Positions 38,400-51,135 of a stretch of DNA of 64,000 nucleotides are shown here, piece after piece (positions within the stretch are counted from its first letter, which is position 1; each line of letters opens with the position of its first letter). Location: contig NC_135185.1 of NCBI RefSeq assembly GCF_041146795.1, forward strand, positions 25,787,529-25,851,528, written 5' to 3'. This stretch comes from Maylandia zebra (taxonomy: Eukaryota > Chordata > Actinopteri > Cichliformes > Cichlidae). A program made the translations under genes and the position numbers. Under the pieces are notes generated by a model. The model worked only from the letters and a program-made list of their open reading frames with translations, searched no databases and was not told where the DNA came from.

Positions 38400-38861
38400 A
38401 GCAGCTCCAGCACGCCTAAGGGACGGGCGGAGGGACCTGAAAAACCAGTTGCCTGACATTATTACTTTCAGCGAGAAGCAACGTGGAGCCTCCTCCTCCT
38501 CCACACTCTCCTCCCCTTCTTCACATAAACACTGTGATTCACAGAGAAACCACACACACACACTCTCTCTCTCTCTCACACACTCACAGATATCCGTGAT
38601 TGTTTCTGAACTCTCACGCTCTCTCAGTACATCTGACCTGTATGCTTGTACCTGTGCCGCCACCACTTTAGCTGCATTTGGGATTTATTCTCCCCTCCTG
38701 GAGTTGCTCACCCGGCTCTTCGACTCCCTGGTGTCTCCCTCCCCAGGCCTGCTGCGATTCTGGACTATGCCCCCCTCAGTCAGCTGAGGGAGGGGGCTCT
38801 TGCACTGCTCAGGCTCCCATCCCGAGAAGGCTTGGGCTGAAATCAAAGAGAAGGTGATCGG
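38400..38861 (+). promoter_or_regulatory. Possible promoter and untranslated first exon of ncmap
   Basis: A GC-richer block with CA/CT repeats (38551-38590) ends in aaggtgatcg|ggtaggt, a good splice donor at 38862. The ncmap coding exon at 47635 starts with an acceptor 13 bases before its ATG, so at least one untranslated exon must lie upstream. This block is the best candidate on the + strand. The longest frame through it (38449-38787) is low-complexity and matches no family. Confidence 0.3.
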
Positions 38862-41800
38862 GTAGGTCACACTAACCGCTGCGGTTTTCTTGGCAGATAA
38901 TTTTTTTTGTTTTGATGTAAACTCAAAGAGTAAGAACTCCCTTTCCTGTTGACTGTTTCCTGTTCTGGAGCGGGGGTTCTCTCAGACATAACGAGAACAT
39001 AGGTGATTCTCAGGTGAGGGGACAAAAAAACAGCTCACATACCAAAGATCTCTCATGTATAGAAATCTGCTTTTAGTGCTAAAGAAGTGGACAAGTTTGA
39101 ATTGGAATTTAAAAAAAGAGTCATTTTGACCTCTCATTAGTATCAGGCTGCATATCACCTATTGATAAGTGACTGTTTGATGGAGCAGCTGCCCTTATCT
39201 TCCCATCAGCTGGCACTATAATTGCAGGTAAATGTGATCGCACGTTGTGTAGTCCTGCTGTACCGATTCACATGATGACGGTTTATTGATTTAAGATTTG
39301 TCATCTTCACACATTAAGCTTCTTCTAAGTGTTTAATGCCTGTGTAAATCTACCCAGCTAAAACAGATATTCAAGTTTTAATCACGTTGAAACATTGCTC
39401 GAAATGTTTCCTGTTATTCAAGTTATTCAATGTGATGTGGTTTGATTTTATTTTGCCTTCTGTGATTTTCTTTGTTTAATTAGAAGATTGTGATCCTATG
39501 ATTGAAGTATAAAAGAGGTTAAAATGAAATTAAAATGACGTATTCACAAATGAACTCTGTGGCTCAGTAGGCTAACTTCAATTGTATGGACTTTCTTGTG
39601 TTGTCACATTTAACTTTGATGAGCATTGTCTTATAATGTGCTTTGTTAATACAGCATTAGCAAGTCACACCGCACTTACCAGCAAAGCAACACTGTGACA
39701 GAAAATGAACTTATATAGAAATCTATTACAGACCAATTAGAAACGATGGGATTTTCATCATGGCAATGATGGATTAATTCTATGTCGTGTATCCAGTTAG
39801 AAGGAAAAGTGTGTTATACAACGCTAAACTCTATTCTGAGCAGCAGCATCTTAGGAAAATTATTCATCCTATTATTAGATCGTAATATTTCTGAGGAATC
39901 TTGAATGAGTAATCAGCACTTCATCTCAGACAGTTTGTGTAGGTTTGTCTCCTGATAATAATTCTGACTGACAGATTTTAATTAGAAAATGTGTTCCTAA
40001 TTAGTGTAAATACTCCCAGAGAATGTGTGAATGATGCTTTAACACTCCTTCAAGTGATTGGCTATTTTTTGCAGCTTTCACATTTGTAAACAAGCAAAAA
40101 CAAAAAACAAAAAAGAGACACTGAGTTCAGCATTCAGTCTGTGCAACTTACAATCCATATTTGGGTATTTCATTGGGCTTAAATGCTTGAGAAATGGCTT
40201 GTTAATCCCCTCACACACTTCATTTGTCATGCTTTTCATGGCTGTGTAGAATACTCTTCACGCTAAGGAGCTGTTGTGCAAACTTATCGTAGACTCATTG
40301 CTGAAGGATTTATTGCCTCCATCTGAAACCAGTTTAGTGTGATTCTCACTACAAATACCAAATTATCTGAGCTTGTTTGGAATTTGGCTTTCAAATTTAT
40401 CCACACATGGATCTACATTTTTATCATCTTTGGGGTCTGTCCAATGACTTAACAAGTGTCCTGCAGTTATCTCCGGCATTCACACCTTTACTTTCATGGT
40501 ACGATCACTTCAGCTTTACATGAATAACAGCAACTGTTCTCTGTTGCAAATTTCTGTGCTCACTGACTGGGCTCAATAAAAGTCACAGTAAAATCCCTAT
40601 TTGGTGTGACATCTGAATAACCAAAGATATGAGAGGTTTACATCAGAGATGATCCAGGCGAGCTCTCTGCTGTGACTTTAGGCCACATGTCCGCTTTTCT
40701 AAGGAAACAATCGGGGCCATCTATGTCTTGTTAGCTTGCTTCAAAGTGACTGCTCAAATATTGGCTCCGACAGCCGTTTGAAGATTGTACTTTGAATGTA
40801 CTTGTGAACATGGGTCGTGCGGGAGACTGCGTTGTTTTTAACGTCTGGGTGAGCATCTGCAGAGGTGGAACGAGTCAACAGCTTTGTCTGTTCATTCCCT
40901 CATAAAAAAATAATATTAAAAAAAAGGAAACTAAATTGTTCCCGTTCTGCAACGAGTCCACTTTCTGGACAGACCAATAACCGGCTTGTTTACTCAGGGT
41001 GGAAGAAAGGATATTGAATTTGCAGTGTTAGTGAATAGCTGCAGTTTGTGGAACAGCAAACAAACTCTTATTACAGAACGGAGAAGATTGACCGACGAGG
41101 ACACGGATGCTGACGTCAGAATCAGTGGTCTGTTGAGATTTAGTTTCAGATTCCTTTACTTTTAAGAAACCAGAGTAAAAAAAGATGAGAGGGTCTCTTG
41201 CTACTTATGTCCTATGTCTTTTAAAAGATTATCCTGCTTGTGTATATTAACTGTAATATAGTTTCCCTGTGGGGGGAAAAACAGATTTTCCACGCTCTGG
41301 GGTTTGCAATAAACATAAAACGAGTTAACGTGGATAAGTGAATTAAGTATTTAGAGCTCAGCCAATATAGTATATAGATTGGCAATATCACAGCTACTAC
41401 TGACAAATATGTTGTTCATTGTGTCCCAATGCAGGAACATGATGAAGGAAAACATACTTGGGCTGCTTTAGAAACAGTGTTATCACATATTTTACATCAT
41501 AGCTGAGCAGGCAGAAATGTATTACTGAAAAGTCAATAAACAATGGCTGCATCATTTTTACTTTTCAGTATTACATCATAAAAATGAAATGCTGAAAACT
41601 GACACTTATAAAAACATATAAAGTATATTGACAATGGTGCAACAGATCATAAACTTTATGCATTCGGTTGGATCTTGGGTTTAAATCTGTGAAGTTGAAG
41701 TGTTTTTTTTCCTCCATCCTGCAGAATCCTGGCCAAGCCACCGGCCTTTACTGCCACTCGTGTTTGAATTAGCTTGACTGATTTCCCCTCTGCTATCTTG

Positions 41801-44312
41801 ACAATAAAGGATGTATGTTTATGGCTTATGGCATTTCCAATATGTGGCTAACTTGATCAGCTGATTACACTGTTTGGTTTGTACACCAGGAATGTGGTAG
41901 CCAGTGACCAAGCTATGAAAGGACCGGTGTTGCTTTAAAATGTTTACTGTAAATAAAAAACGATCCGGGTTCAAGCCAAAAATCCATCTGCTGGCACCTG
42001 TTATATGTTATTTAACTAACCCTGAAGAGAGCATATTCTCTAAGATTTACAATCAAAATCAAGCCAGAAAAGAGATATTATACACATAAAAATACACTTG
42101 GACAATTAAATGAGGTCATTATCTTTTATCACAAGCGTTCAATCATGGTAAATGGCTTAGGATAACATATCTTTTGCAATTTGTTCTACTCAGGGAAACG
42201 GCGCCATGATTCATTTGCCATCAAACTCGAGTTTTGTCTTCTGGGCAGTTCAGACGAAGTAAAGGAGTGGGTATAGGATGACGATGTCTGCACGTGAATT
42301 AGTCAAGGTGTGTTAACATTAGGTGTTTTTCCTTGGCTGAGGGCTCTCCCAACCTCTGCCACATAGCACCCATCCTAAATCTAAACTGCAGCTCCTGTGA
42401 TGTATTACTTACGTCTGTCAACACACCTATTGTGTATATTTGTGAGAGGCGTCACACCCACTGGCTACTGAATCACAAGCATGTGCAGTTATGTAAAGAG
42501 ATGCCTCTGTACCATGAAAACGCCAAGTAAAGAGGGTGGTTAAGGAGTGAAACGTTTAGTTTAAAATTACAGTACAGCTATTGGGGAGCTGTCCCAGGGT
42601 GTAACCTATGACAGCTGCTTTGGGCTCCAGTCTCAAAACAGCCTTTGACTGGATAAGGAGTTACGAAAATGGACAGATTATGTTTCAACTGTACAAAAGA
42701 TGACATTAAATCTCCATCCTGGGACAATAAATGTGATCTATCTTTGCTTAATCCGATCACCTCTTTTTGATAAAAGCTGGTACACATCCTGCTGCTCTGG
42801 TGAAGCCATTTTTTTCGACAGCACATTTTTGATTGCCTCTGCAGACAAGGCAGCTTTGTAGCACAACAAATACCCGTAGCTCTACATTTGAACCTTAAAG
42901 AAAGAGCTTGTTCTTTCTCTCATGGTAACTTATTCTATAATCACCAAAGACTCAGCTATGATAAAGGCACTTTTAACAAATGTATTTAATTAGTACACCT
43001 AGCTTCTTCCCATTTAAGCCAGTTAACCATATTAATTTTTTTTTTTTTTCCAGTAAATGAATCCAGACCTGTTATTCCGTCACGTTCTGTTAATTTGCTG
43101 TAAACAACTAATGGCAAAGAACTAATGAAGACATAATAAAGGATTAGAAGCTAAAAATACAGCACAAGTACTTTAAAGAAAAGAACTGTAATTGTGTTAT
43201 TTGCCACCATCTGGAAAATGTACACTATTCTTTTTACACAGTGGGCCAATAAATGAACAAATACAGTAATAATACTTCAAAGGAAGCTATAGTTTAAAAC
43301 TAACCATTGAAAATACAGTACTGTAAAGAAAAATACTATAGCTATCAATAAGGTACTTTTTAAACACACACATTCATTTGAACTTTTTGCCTATAGGAAC
43401 AAAAATGACTCAACTGGTTACATAACCACGTCATCCCCATAGTGTATTCCCTACTGTTTCCAAAGCAATGGTGTAACTGACCTTACACATCAGACGATTA
43501 GTTAGCCACTTATCAGAAGCTGTCAACACAGCAAACAGCTGACATGATGTATGCCATTATTAATCTCTTTGCCTAATAGTATGTCAACACCTGGAGAGTC
43601 ATTTATGCAATATTTGCCCGGTGGATAAGACGTAAAGTACACACACACGTATCGAGTACAAGTTTCGTTACTCTATTCTCAGAGTGTGACTACAGTTCTG
43701 ATTTTACTGAAGTGAAAACAATAAAATCACAGTTTAAGCCCTGACCAATTTTTGGTATTTGTGACTTTAAGTGTCTGTGCATTCGTGTCCTTGAGGTTTC
43801 GCATACACTATATGGTCTGTAAAAAGACCTTGTGCAATGCTTCCAGGATGTGCACAGTGGCTTGTAGGTGAAATGTAAACTCGAGCATGATGTTTAAGAC
43901 TGAGCACAAAAGACTGCACTTATCCATACACTTCATGGGGGAAACAATAATCTAAAATCTCATAATCTCTGTAAAGTAGGTAAAAGAATGAATCAGAAAT
44001 GACATGTCCAGTGTATACGCAGTGCTGGGGTGATATTTTCCATACTTTACTGTGACTATAATTGATATGATATGTGTCAGGATGTCTGCGTGGGATGATC
44101 TTCTGTGTGCCAAGATTTTCAGCTTTTTATAGCTGATGCAAATTTTTATCCGCTTGTGCCACCTGCTCTGATTGTGCCGCTGTGCTGGCAAACACGCTCC
44201 TGTTAAAGAAATCGAAATAGTTCTGTGATTTCAGCCTGGTAATTTTAAGATTAGTTAATGAGTGGTGGAAGTGATTAGGTCAAAAAATGTCAACTCATTA
44301 TAAGATACAAAA
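38862..44312. other. Long non-coding stretch, possibly ncmap intron 1
   Basis: AT-rich, with no exon, RNA gene or clear transposon recognised on either strand. Confidence 0.5.
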
Positions 44313-44406
<94 letters not shown>

Positions 44407-44423
44407 CAACAACAACAACAACA
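44313..44423. repeat. Compound (AC)n-(AAC)n microsatellite
   Basis: About 46 AC units run from 44313 to about 44405 without interruption, then about six CAA/AAC units to 44423. Confidence 0.95.
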
Positions 44424-44490
44424 ATCTTTATTTATAGAGCACATTTAAAAGCCTTGGGCATACCAAAGTGCTTTACATAAAACAATAAAT
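44424..44490 (-). mobile_element. LINE/SINE 3' tail next to the microsatellite
   Basis: The strings atctttatttatagagcaca, catttaaaag and ccaaagtgctttacataaaa match a common fish retroposon tail. The CAA units on its left would be its 3' terminal repeat on the minus strand. A related fragment (gttgacccaaagtgctttag) occurs at 51047-51066. Confidence 0.45.
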
Positions 44491-45984
44491 GCTATCGTAA
44501 TGTCGGCACATTAAATCTTCCACTTAATCACCGCCTCATTGAGTCACGCTTGGATGACTCACTGAGCTCACTGTGTATCCTTTGGTTTACGTTGCACTGC
44601 GTGAAAAGAGGATGAGGAAGTCCAGTGATGACGCCAGCGTGCTACAAGTGGAAACAAAAGTAGAAGTGATATTTAGAGGATGTCTTTATGGAAATCTATA
44701 TGGAAATCCATTTTATGGAAGTTAAAAAGTTTGTTCGTGTCAAGTTTGCTTTGGTTGCGAGATGGTGTCGCTGTCCTTATCAGTGTCAGGGGAGAGATCA
44801 GTGACAGGGACAGCCCTGACCTACAGCTGTGATCTGATTGTTTCCTGGAGTTTCTGGGATCCTCCCACTTGACAGAGGATCTCTTCGTGACATGCTTGCA
44901 AAAAAGTAGATTAGATTGCGATCACAGTGTTCTGAGTACAATAACGAAATCACACAGGAGCCCTGATTGTCGACTTGCAGTAAAATAATATCTGAGGATG
45001 ACTCTAGGAGTCATGGCTGAGAGATCGCTAATCTATACCTTTTCATTTCTAGAACCTCGTTTGTAGGAATAAACGAATTAAATTTTAGCATCAGGAACTT
45101 CATTTTGATAAAACAGTTTGCACATAGTGGGGGTTTGACCATTACATAAGCATTTATTTTGGTAATTACCAATACTGTTACTTTAGCCAATATTTGGCAT
45201 TGTGTGGTGAGCTAATAAGTTTGTTAAGCACTGTAACTTGAAGACTTTAGTAAGCACTATTATACTTATATGTTGTAAAAGAGAATGTGTTTTTTCAGTT
45301 AAAAATTTATTCATGTTTATTTTGAATCTGACTACGGGAACTTTGAGTTTTGAAAACGTTAGGAATGGGGCAGGATTACCACCACGTTTAACAGCTGAAA
45401 CTAGAAAAGCAAATGCTGTGCTTGGAACGTAAAATGTTTCCCCATTCTTGCTTTATCTAAAATGTTACCTGCTTATAAGTACAGAGCCTCCATTGTGGTA
45501 ATTTTGATTTATTATATGCCAAGTGTTTATGTAAGCTGACAGGTCTAGATTGCAGACAGTTCATCTTAGCGCCGCGCTCTTTTACCACAATGCCATGCTG
45601 CTTTATGTATGCGGAAAATGTGAAAAATGGATTTGTCCTGCTGAAATAAGAAAAGAAGTGTCATCTATCTGATTGGCAGGTTATGTTGCTCTTAAAAGTA
45701 GATCTCATTTAGCATTACTGGTGTCTTCACAGATGTTGACTAATGTCACCTTATCACCATGAAAGCATCCGGCTTCTGTAACAGTCCTTGTTCTCTTTAG
45801 TGCCAAGGATGTGATTCCTCACACCACAACATAGTTTTCCACCTCACTTCAGTCCATTTTAAGTGAGGTCTAAGTCATTAAAGATAACCCTAACCCAACA
45901 TTTTGGAGAAGGGAAAGACTGATTTTTATGGAAATACTGAAAATGGATTTTGATGTGTGTCAGTTGGGAAGATTATTTTCTTTG
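44491..45984. other. Intergenic or ncmap intron, no feature recognised
   Basis: No coding or repeat signal was recognised. Confidence 0.5.
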
Positions 45985-46500
45985 TTCCCTGATTGATGAG
46001 AGAAGGGAATGATGAAAAAATAGTTGAATATACTAAAAAAGCTAACGGGAAAAATTGAAAAATTGAAGGGAAAGGTCAAAGTCAGGGAATGGGATAATTA
46101 ATCATTATCCCCTAATTAATATAACTGAGGATAGGAAAGGAAAAGGGAGCGAAGGAGGACAAAATTTAGTAAAAGGGAATTAATAGGAAGTAAGGGAAGA
46201 TTTGATTTTTGGAAATGGAGGAAAAGACACAAGAAGAGGAGGGGAAGGTTAGGCTTCAGGAAATGAAGGAAATGAAGAAGGGGTAATGCTGAGGTTAGTC
46301 CAGTGGAAGGAGGAAGAAGAGATGAAAAGGTGGGATTTAGGGTTTAAGAAAAAAGAAAACAACATAAAAGGGAACTTTTTTAAAAAGGAGTGGAAAGAGG
46401 ATAAAGGGAAAGGGGGGAGGGAAGGTTGATATGAATGAACAGGATCATTTATAGAATATAGTTAGGAGGAAAGGAAGGAGAGGGCGCAGAGGTTTGGGAT
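45985..46500 (+). repeat. Purine-rich tract of about 500 bp
   Basis: The + strand is dominated by A and G in degenerate GGAAA, GGAAG and AAGGG units (for example aaaggaaaagggagcgaagg). The strand asymmetry is far stronger than in either flank. There is no regular period and no coding frame. Confidence 0.7.
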
Positions 46501-47164
46501 TTTGGTTGAAGTCATCTCTAATGATGACTTAGGCCTCAGAGGATTAGTGCAGTGTCACCTGAGATACCACAATCCTGGCCATTCTCTGCTGGTTTTTGTC
46601 TTTGTTTCTCTGGATGTTCTGAATCTTGTAATTATATTATCTACTGAAGATGATGATTTGCACTTTTGCGTTGGTAAACATTCCTAAAATGTGAAATGGC
46701 GGACCGCTGCCCACATTTGCTCCCCTTGTGCTTAAAAACGTCAAAATGTTACAAAATGTGATAACGTAAGGAGGTGTTTATGCAAAGGAGGTGCAGGGTA
46801 TATGAAATAAATAAATGTTAAGTACCCCAAAATGAGAACTGTAGGGCAGGAATACAGGAACGCAGTACTGGGTCATATTTGTGCTCTGTTTTTTCAGCTT
46901 TGTTCTGACTGCCTGATGAATATACATCCCTGAAACAACAAAGGCTCTGGCAGACATGACAAAGCCTGGCATTACCAGCCAGTCAATCAGAAGCATGAGA
47001 ACCCAACAATCACATCCTGTCAGTCAGTTTAATATCATTTGTTTGTGTGAGAAATCTCGTCAGAGACGAGTTATGTGGCTGGCAACATATTTTCTGCTTT
47101 GACTGCTTCTGTAGACTGTGTCGTGAAATACATCAAAGATTTTAAAAACGGAAAAAAAGGTGTG
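46501..47164. other. No feature recognised
   Basis: Ordinary AT-rich sequence. Confidence 0.5.
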
Positions 47165-47318
47165 TATTTTGCTCTCTTATCTTCCCCTTACCCCCAGATC
47201 TGGTTCTGCCAGAGGTTTCATCCAGTTATAAGGGAGTTTTTCTTTCCCAGTTTTGCCAGGTGCTTACTCATAGCCTTCAATAGGGGACGGCTGTTGTGAA
47301 TATATATAAATAAAACTG
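47165..47318 (+). mobile_element. L2-like LINE 3' tail, short copy
   Basis: Diverged matches to the family: tctggttctgccagaggttt, taagggagtttttctttccc and ccaggtgcttactcatag, then the tail atatatataaataaaactga. It is 0.3 kb upstream of the first ncmap coding exon. Confidence 0.6.
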
Positions 47319-47647
47319 AACAGAAAAGCTTTATGATTGCTAGAATCTTCTGGTACCACAAATCTTGCTATTCACTCGTACTTTTTATTGTACTGTTCTG
47401 GTGAGGTTTGCCATTCTTGTGGATGCCATAAAACATTCAGTCATTACCAACTTTCCCTCCACTGAGCGATCCATCTGCTATTTTTATTCCCCATCTGTTC
47501 TTCTACATTCCTCTTATTTTCTAGATGTGTTATAAATCTATTGCAGAAACGGTTTAAACCTTATAATATTTCTCTCGAATGAATGTAGTGCTGTTTCAGT
47601 CTGTGGCTGACGTGATACTTTTTGTTCTTGGCAGGTTATTCCTGAAG

Positions 47648-49081
47648 ATGCAAGCTTCAACCGTCTCACCAGTGACCAACACTACCGTAACTTCGAACAC
47701 AACCGCTATCACCAAGTCCAAAGAACAAATACTCATTCAAAGTAAGAACATCATCTGTGTGTGAGCTCCAAACTGCAGCGTCGTCTTGAACCAGACATCA
47801 GTGAAACACATCCTTGTCAGCAAGGTTTTGTTTTTTTGTAGACACCATGATAGTGCTTTGAGTTAGATAAGAAATAATCAGAAGAGCCAGTCCTCAGAAA
47901 TAAAAACCCACTGCGTCATAAAGTCTAATCTGCACATTTCTTATGGGCTTGGCAGACAAGTATTTGGTAGAAAATATTTACCGTCGTCTGTTTACCTTTT
48001 AGTGATATGGTTGCTAGGTCACAAGTCATTATTTCTGGAGGACACACAAAATAAGTTGGACCATCACAAGAAGGCGGAATGTGTATAAGACGGCGTAGCT
48101 CATAAACCAACTGTCAGAGAGTTCATTGCTCATCTTTCCTTTCTTCTGTGTCTCTCAGGTTCTGGCGCTATGATTGCTGTCATTGTCATTGGCATTATTA
48201 TCATTCTCGCCATTTTACTCATCATCCTGAAGACGTACAACAGGTGAGACGACATTCCTCGGACACAAGGCGATTCCTGCATACCGAATGTTTCAAGCTG
48301 TAAAGCAATGTTGCTATTTCTGTTCACTTCGTGGAAGACTAGAGAGCTGCTTCAGCTTTTCATCTTGCTTTTTTTTTATCACGTTCCGTTTGAGAGATAC
48401 CATAATACCATCTTCTGTATCAGATTCTTATTTATTCTCTGCCTGTGGTTCCCTGACATTTTGACGAGGGACTTTTTCCCTATAAAGTGGCACAACCTGA
48501 CGTACAGGTCACATCTATCTATATATCTGATTTGCAACCGGTAGCTAGAACCACACAGGGGCATTCCCTTCTTAGATTGTTTAACTTCAATAAAGACACA
48601 TGAGAGGGACTTATGACCCTTTGACAATCTAATATATGTAATGTAAATGAGATTTTTATTTTATTCATATAGCTACTACAGTAAAAAGACAAAAGCCAAG
48701 TAAAAAACTGCTATTATTATGGAATTATTACAGGAATCACAAATTTAAAAGAAAAATCTATAAATTTGTCTTCCCAATGTCTTTGTTTGTTTTTTGTTCA
48801 GGCGGACACGTGAATCCAGACTCCTGGGAACCAGTAGAAGTTCAAAACCTCGTCCGAAGATGTCCCAATCTACAGTTCAAAGCAACTTTCCGCTGACGCC
48901 CGTGGGAATCAGCTCTGTGTCAGGGAGCATCACCAACTCAAACCCAGCCTCAGAGAGCAGCTTCCGGCTGCCCAGAGCAGAGCTCACCAGTGCGGAGGGG
49001 AATCAAGTTGAGCAGTTCAGCACCAACAGCGGGTCCACCGTGGTCACCATACATGAAAATCCATCAATAGAAAACACATAG
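47648..49081 (+). CDS. ncmap: Non-compact myelin associated protein (NCMAP-like), 3 coding exons
   Basis: The coding parts are 47648-47741, 48159-48243 and 48802-49081 (TAG at 49079), with GT-AG junctions and consistent phases (1, 2). The first of these exons begins at 47635 after an acceptor, so an untranslated exon lies upstream. The product is 152 residues. It has a short outer segment with two N-glycosylation sequons (N11 and N17, both NTT) and no separate signal peptide. One transmembrane helix follows at about 35-55 (IAVIVIGIIIILAILLIIL), then a cytoplasmic tail beginning KTYNRRTRESR. The block QSSGAMIAV to KTYNRR resembles mammalian NCMAP, a peripheral myelin membrane protein, and the gene is RCAN3's neighbour in human. 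The tail is about 50 residues longer than I remember for mammals and rich in S, T and P. Function in this species is inferred. Confidence 0.82.
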
Positions 49082-49802
49082 CACCAAGACTGCGGTTTAG
49101 TCTCAAAACAGGCACTGACTGATGTGTTGTTACATATTGTGCTGACTGAATGCTGTGGAAACTCAATCTGTGACCTTGTCACTGTTAAATCTCCAACAAC
49201 TGGGCCACTGGTAGAGACTACAAGGATATCATGAGGTCTTTTGGGTGTACAATTCAAAGATGATCAAAGCAGCACTGGAAAGAGACACAAGGGAAATGAA
49301 GGATCTGAATACGGAAATTTCCTTTTGAAGAACTTTGGCTAAACTCAGTGTTCAGAGAATAGTCATTGCTGTTTGTGCTCTTTGCTGATGTTGCATTACT
49401 GCTAATGAAGTAATGAAGTAATGTGTAGTGTGGACAGCTATGGGCTTATGGCTGGATAATGCTGGTCCGGCGATGCAAATTTATGTTTTCAAGAGGTTTT
49501 TGAGTAAACGTAGAATTCATCTAATTGAAGGCATGGAAAATGATAACTCTTTTTGTAGTTGTGTAATGGACACCCTTTATGACTGAGAAAATGTGTTAAT
49601 GTTCCAGATTTATTTTGAGCTCTATTAACTTTACATCATTCTGTACTTGTGAGCAGTCACACATTCACAAAAATCTCAAAAATATCATTACGTCCTTCTT
49701 TCTTTCTTTCTTTCTTTGTTACCACGCAGAATGAAGAGACCTATGTGAAACAGCTTGTCAGCCTTGCTTCCTGATGTGAATCATTTTTAATTTGACATTA
49801 AA
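49082..49802 (+). other. ncmap 3' UTR with candidate polyadenylation signal
   Basis: An ATTAAA at 49797-49802 and an AATAAA at 49878-49883 are the candidate signals. A (TTTC)n run of about six units lies at 49694-49717. No coding signal was seen. Confidence 0.45.
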
Positions 49803-50268
49803 GTATTTTGCACTTTATTCTCTTTGGTCCATGTATTTGTATTGTTTGTAGATGTTCACTAAATGAAATGAAGTGAAAATAAAAACTAATATTTGTAGTA
49901 GTGGATTGTCTGTTTATTACAATGAAGTAATTAGCACAGAGAATAATAATAGTAGTAGTAGTACAAATAATATTTGGAAGCGGAAGAGTGAGTCCCTGCG
50001 CCCTCTGCTGGTAGTCTCTGGAAAAGTAATGACTGGAAAGCCTCAAAGCTGCGTTCAAGAGGGCAAGAACTGTTCGCAAACTCCAACGACCAGAAGCTGC
50101 AAATGAGAGAAACAGTCCTCACCAATTTATTTTTGCACATTTCTTGGACAAGTTTAAGGATTTGCACTTTAAATTCTTGCACTATGAATTTATTCGTTTG
50201 AATAATGTTCGCTAACAACTGAAAACAATCTTGAACGCGACTTATAGCGACTGTTGACAACCAGGACG

Positions 50269-51095
50269 ATGGTGACCGTAGGTGAGTTGGCCATAATCTA
50301 TTGTTTCCCTTAAAAATCATATTAGTTGTCAAGAATTTGAAGATTTCGTCTGTATTTTCATTTAAATGTATATTTGCAAGTTTCCACCTCCTCACCAGAA
50401 TTAACAACGCAAAGCTAAGCCAGGAGTAGTTAGCATCTTACTACCTATGCTAAGGAAGTAAGCTCGTTTTAATGTGTTGCAGTCGAGCTGCTGAGTCTCC
50501 TGTTGGTGTCAGTGCTGTGGGGCTGCACCAACCCTTTCCTAAAGAGAGGCACCGAGGGGATAGAAAATGTGACAAAAACCAGCAAAGTGGCACAGCTGCT
50601 GGCGGAGCTCAGGTTTCTCTTTCTTAACATCAAGGTAGATTTTGAGACAGCAGATTCGCGCATTTTAAGGTAGACTGTATGTTACTGTAACTGGCTCAGT
50701 TGCTCCCTCTCCCTTGTGTTGCTCTACAGTACCTGGTCCCATTTCTATTAAACCAGAGTGGTTCAGTGGTCTACTATTACACACTTTCAACCACAGGTGA
50801 GACCTAGCACAAGTGTAGCCTGAAACACTAATGAGAACTTACCAATAGAGGTGTGCGGATCGGGCCAAATATTGAGTGTATCGATACCAGCGATCGATAT
50901 TTTGTTTCTGTGTTAAATAAAGTGTTTTGGGGTTTTGGGTTTTTTTGGAAATATATCTCAAACATGCGCTATGAAGAATGGCTGAACCTTTTTGTGTTGA
51001 CTATCTGTCTGTTTATTTATAGCCTACAGCATAATTAAACAACAGAAGTTGACCCAAAGTGCTTTAGAGCCAGGTACATTTACATTCCAGGTCTC

Positions 51096-51135
<40 letters not shown>

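Noticed and set aside
38244-38787. Opposed frames of 140 and 112 codons near 38.5 kb
   Set aside because: Composition is driven by CA/CT repeats, with no motif on either strand. The segment is better read as a possible untranslated exon.
49931-50407. 158-codon minus-strand frame across the start of tmem234
   Set aside because: It ends in a poly-Tyr/Ser repeat from a TAG/TAA-rich run and overlaps the real tmem234 first exon; no motif.
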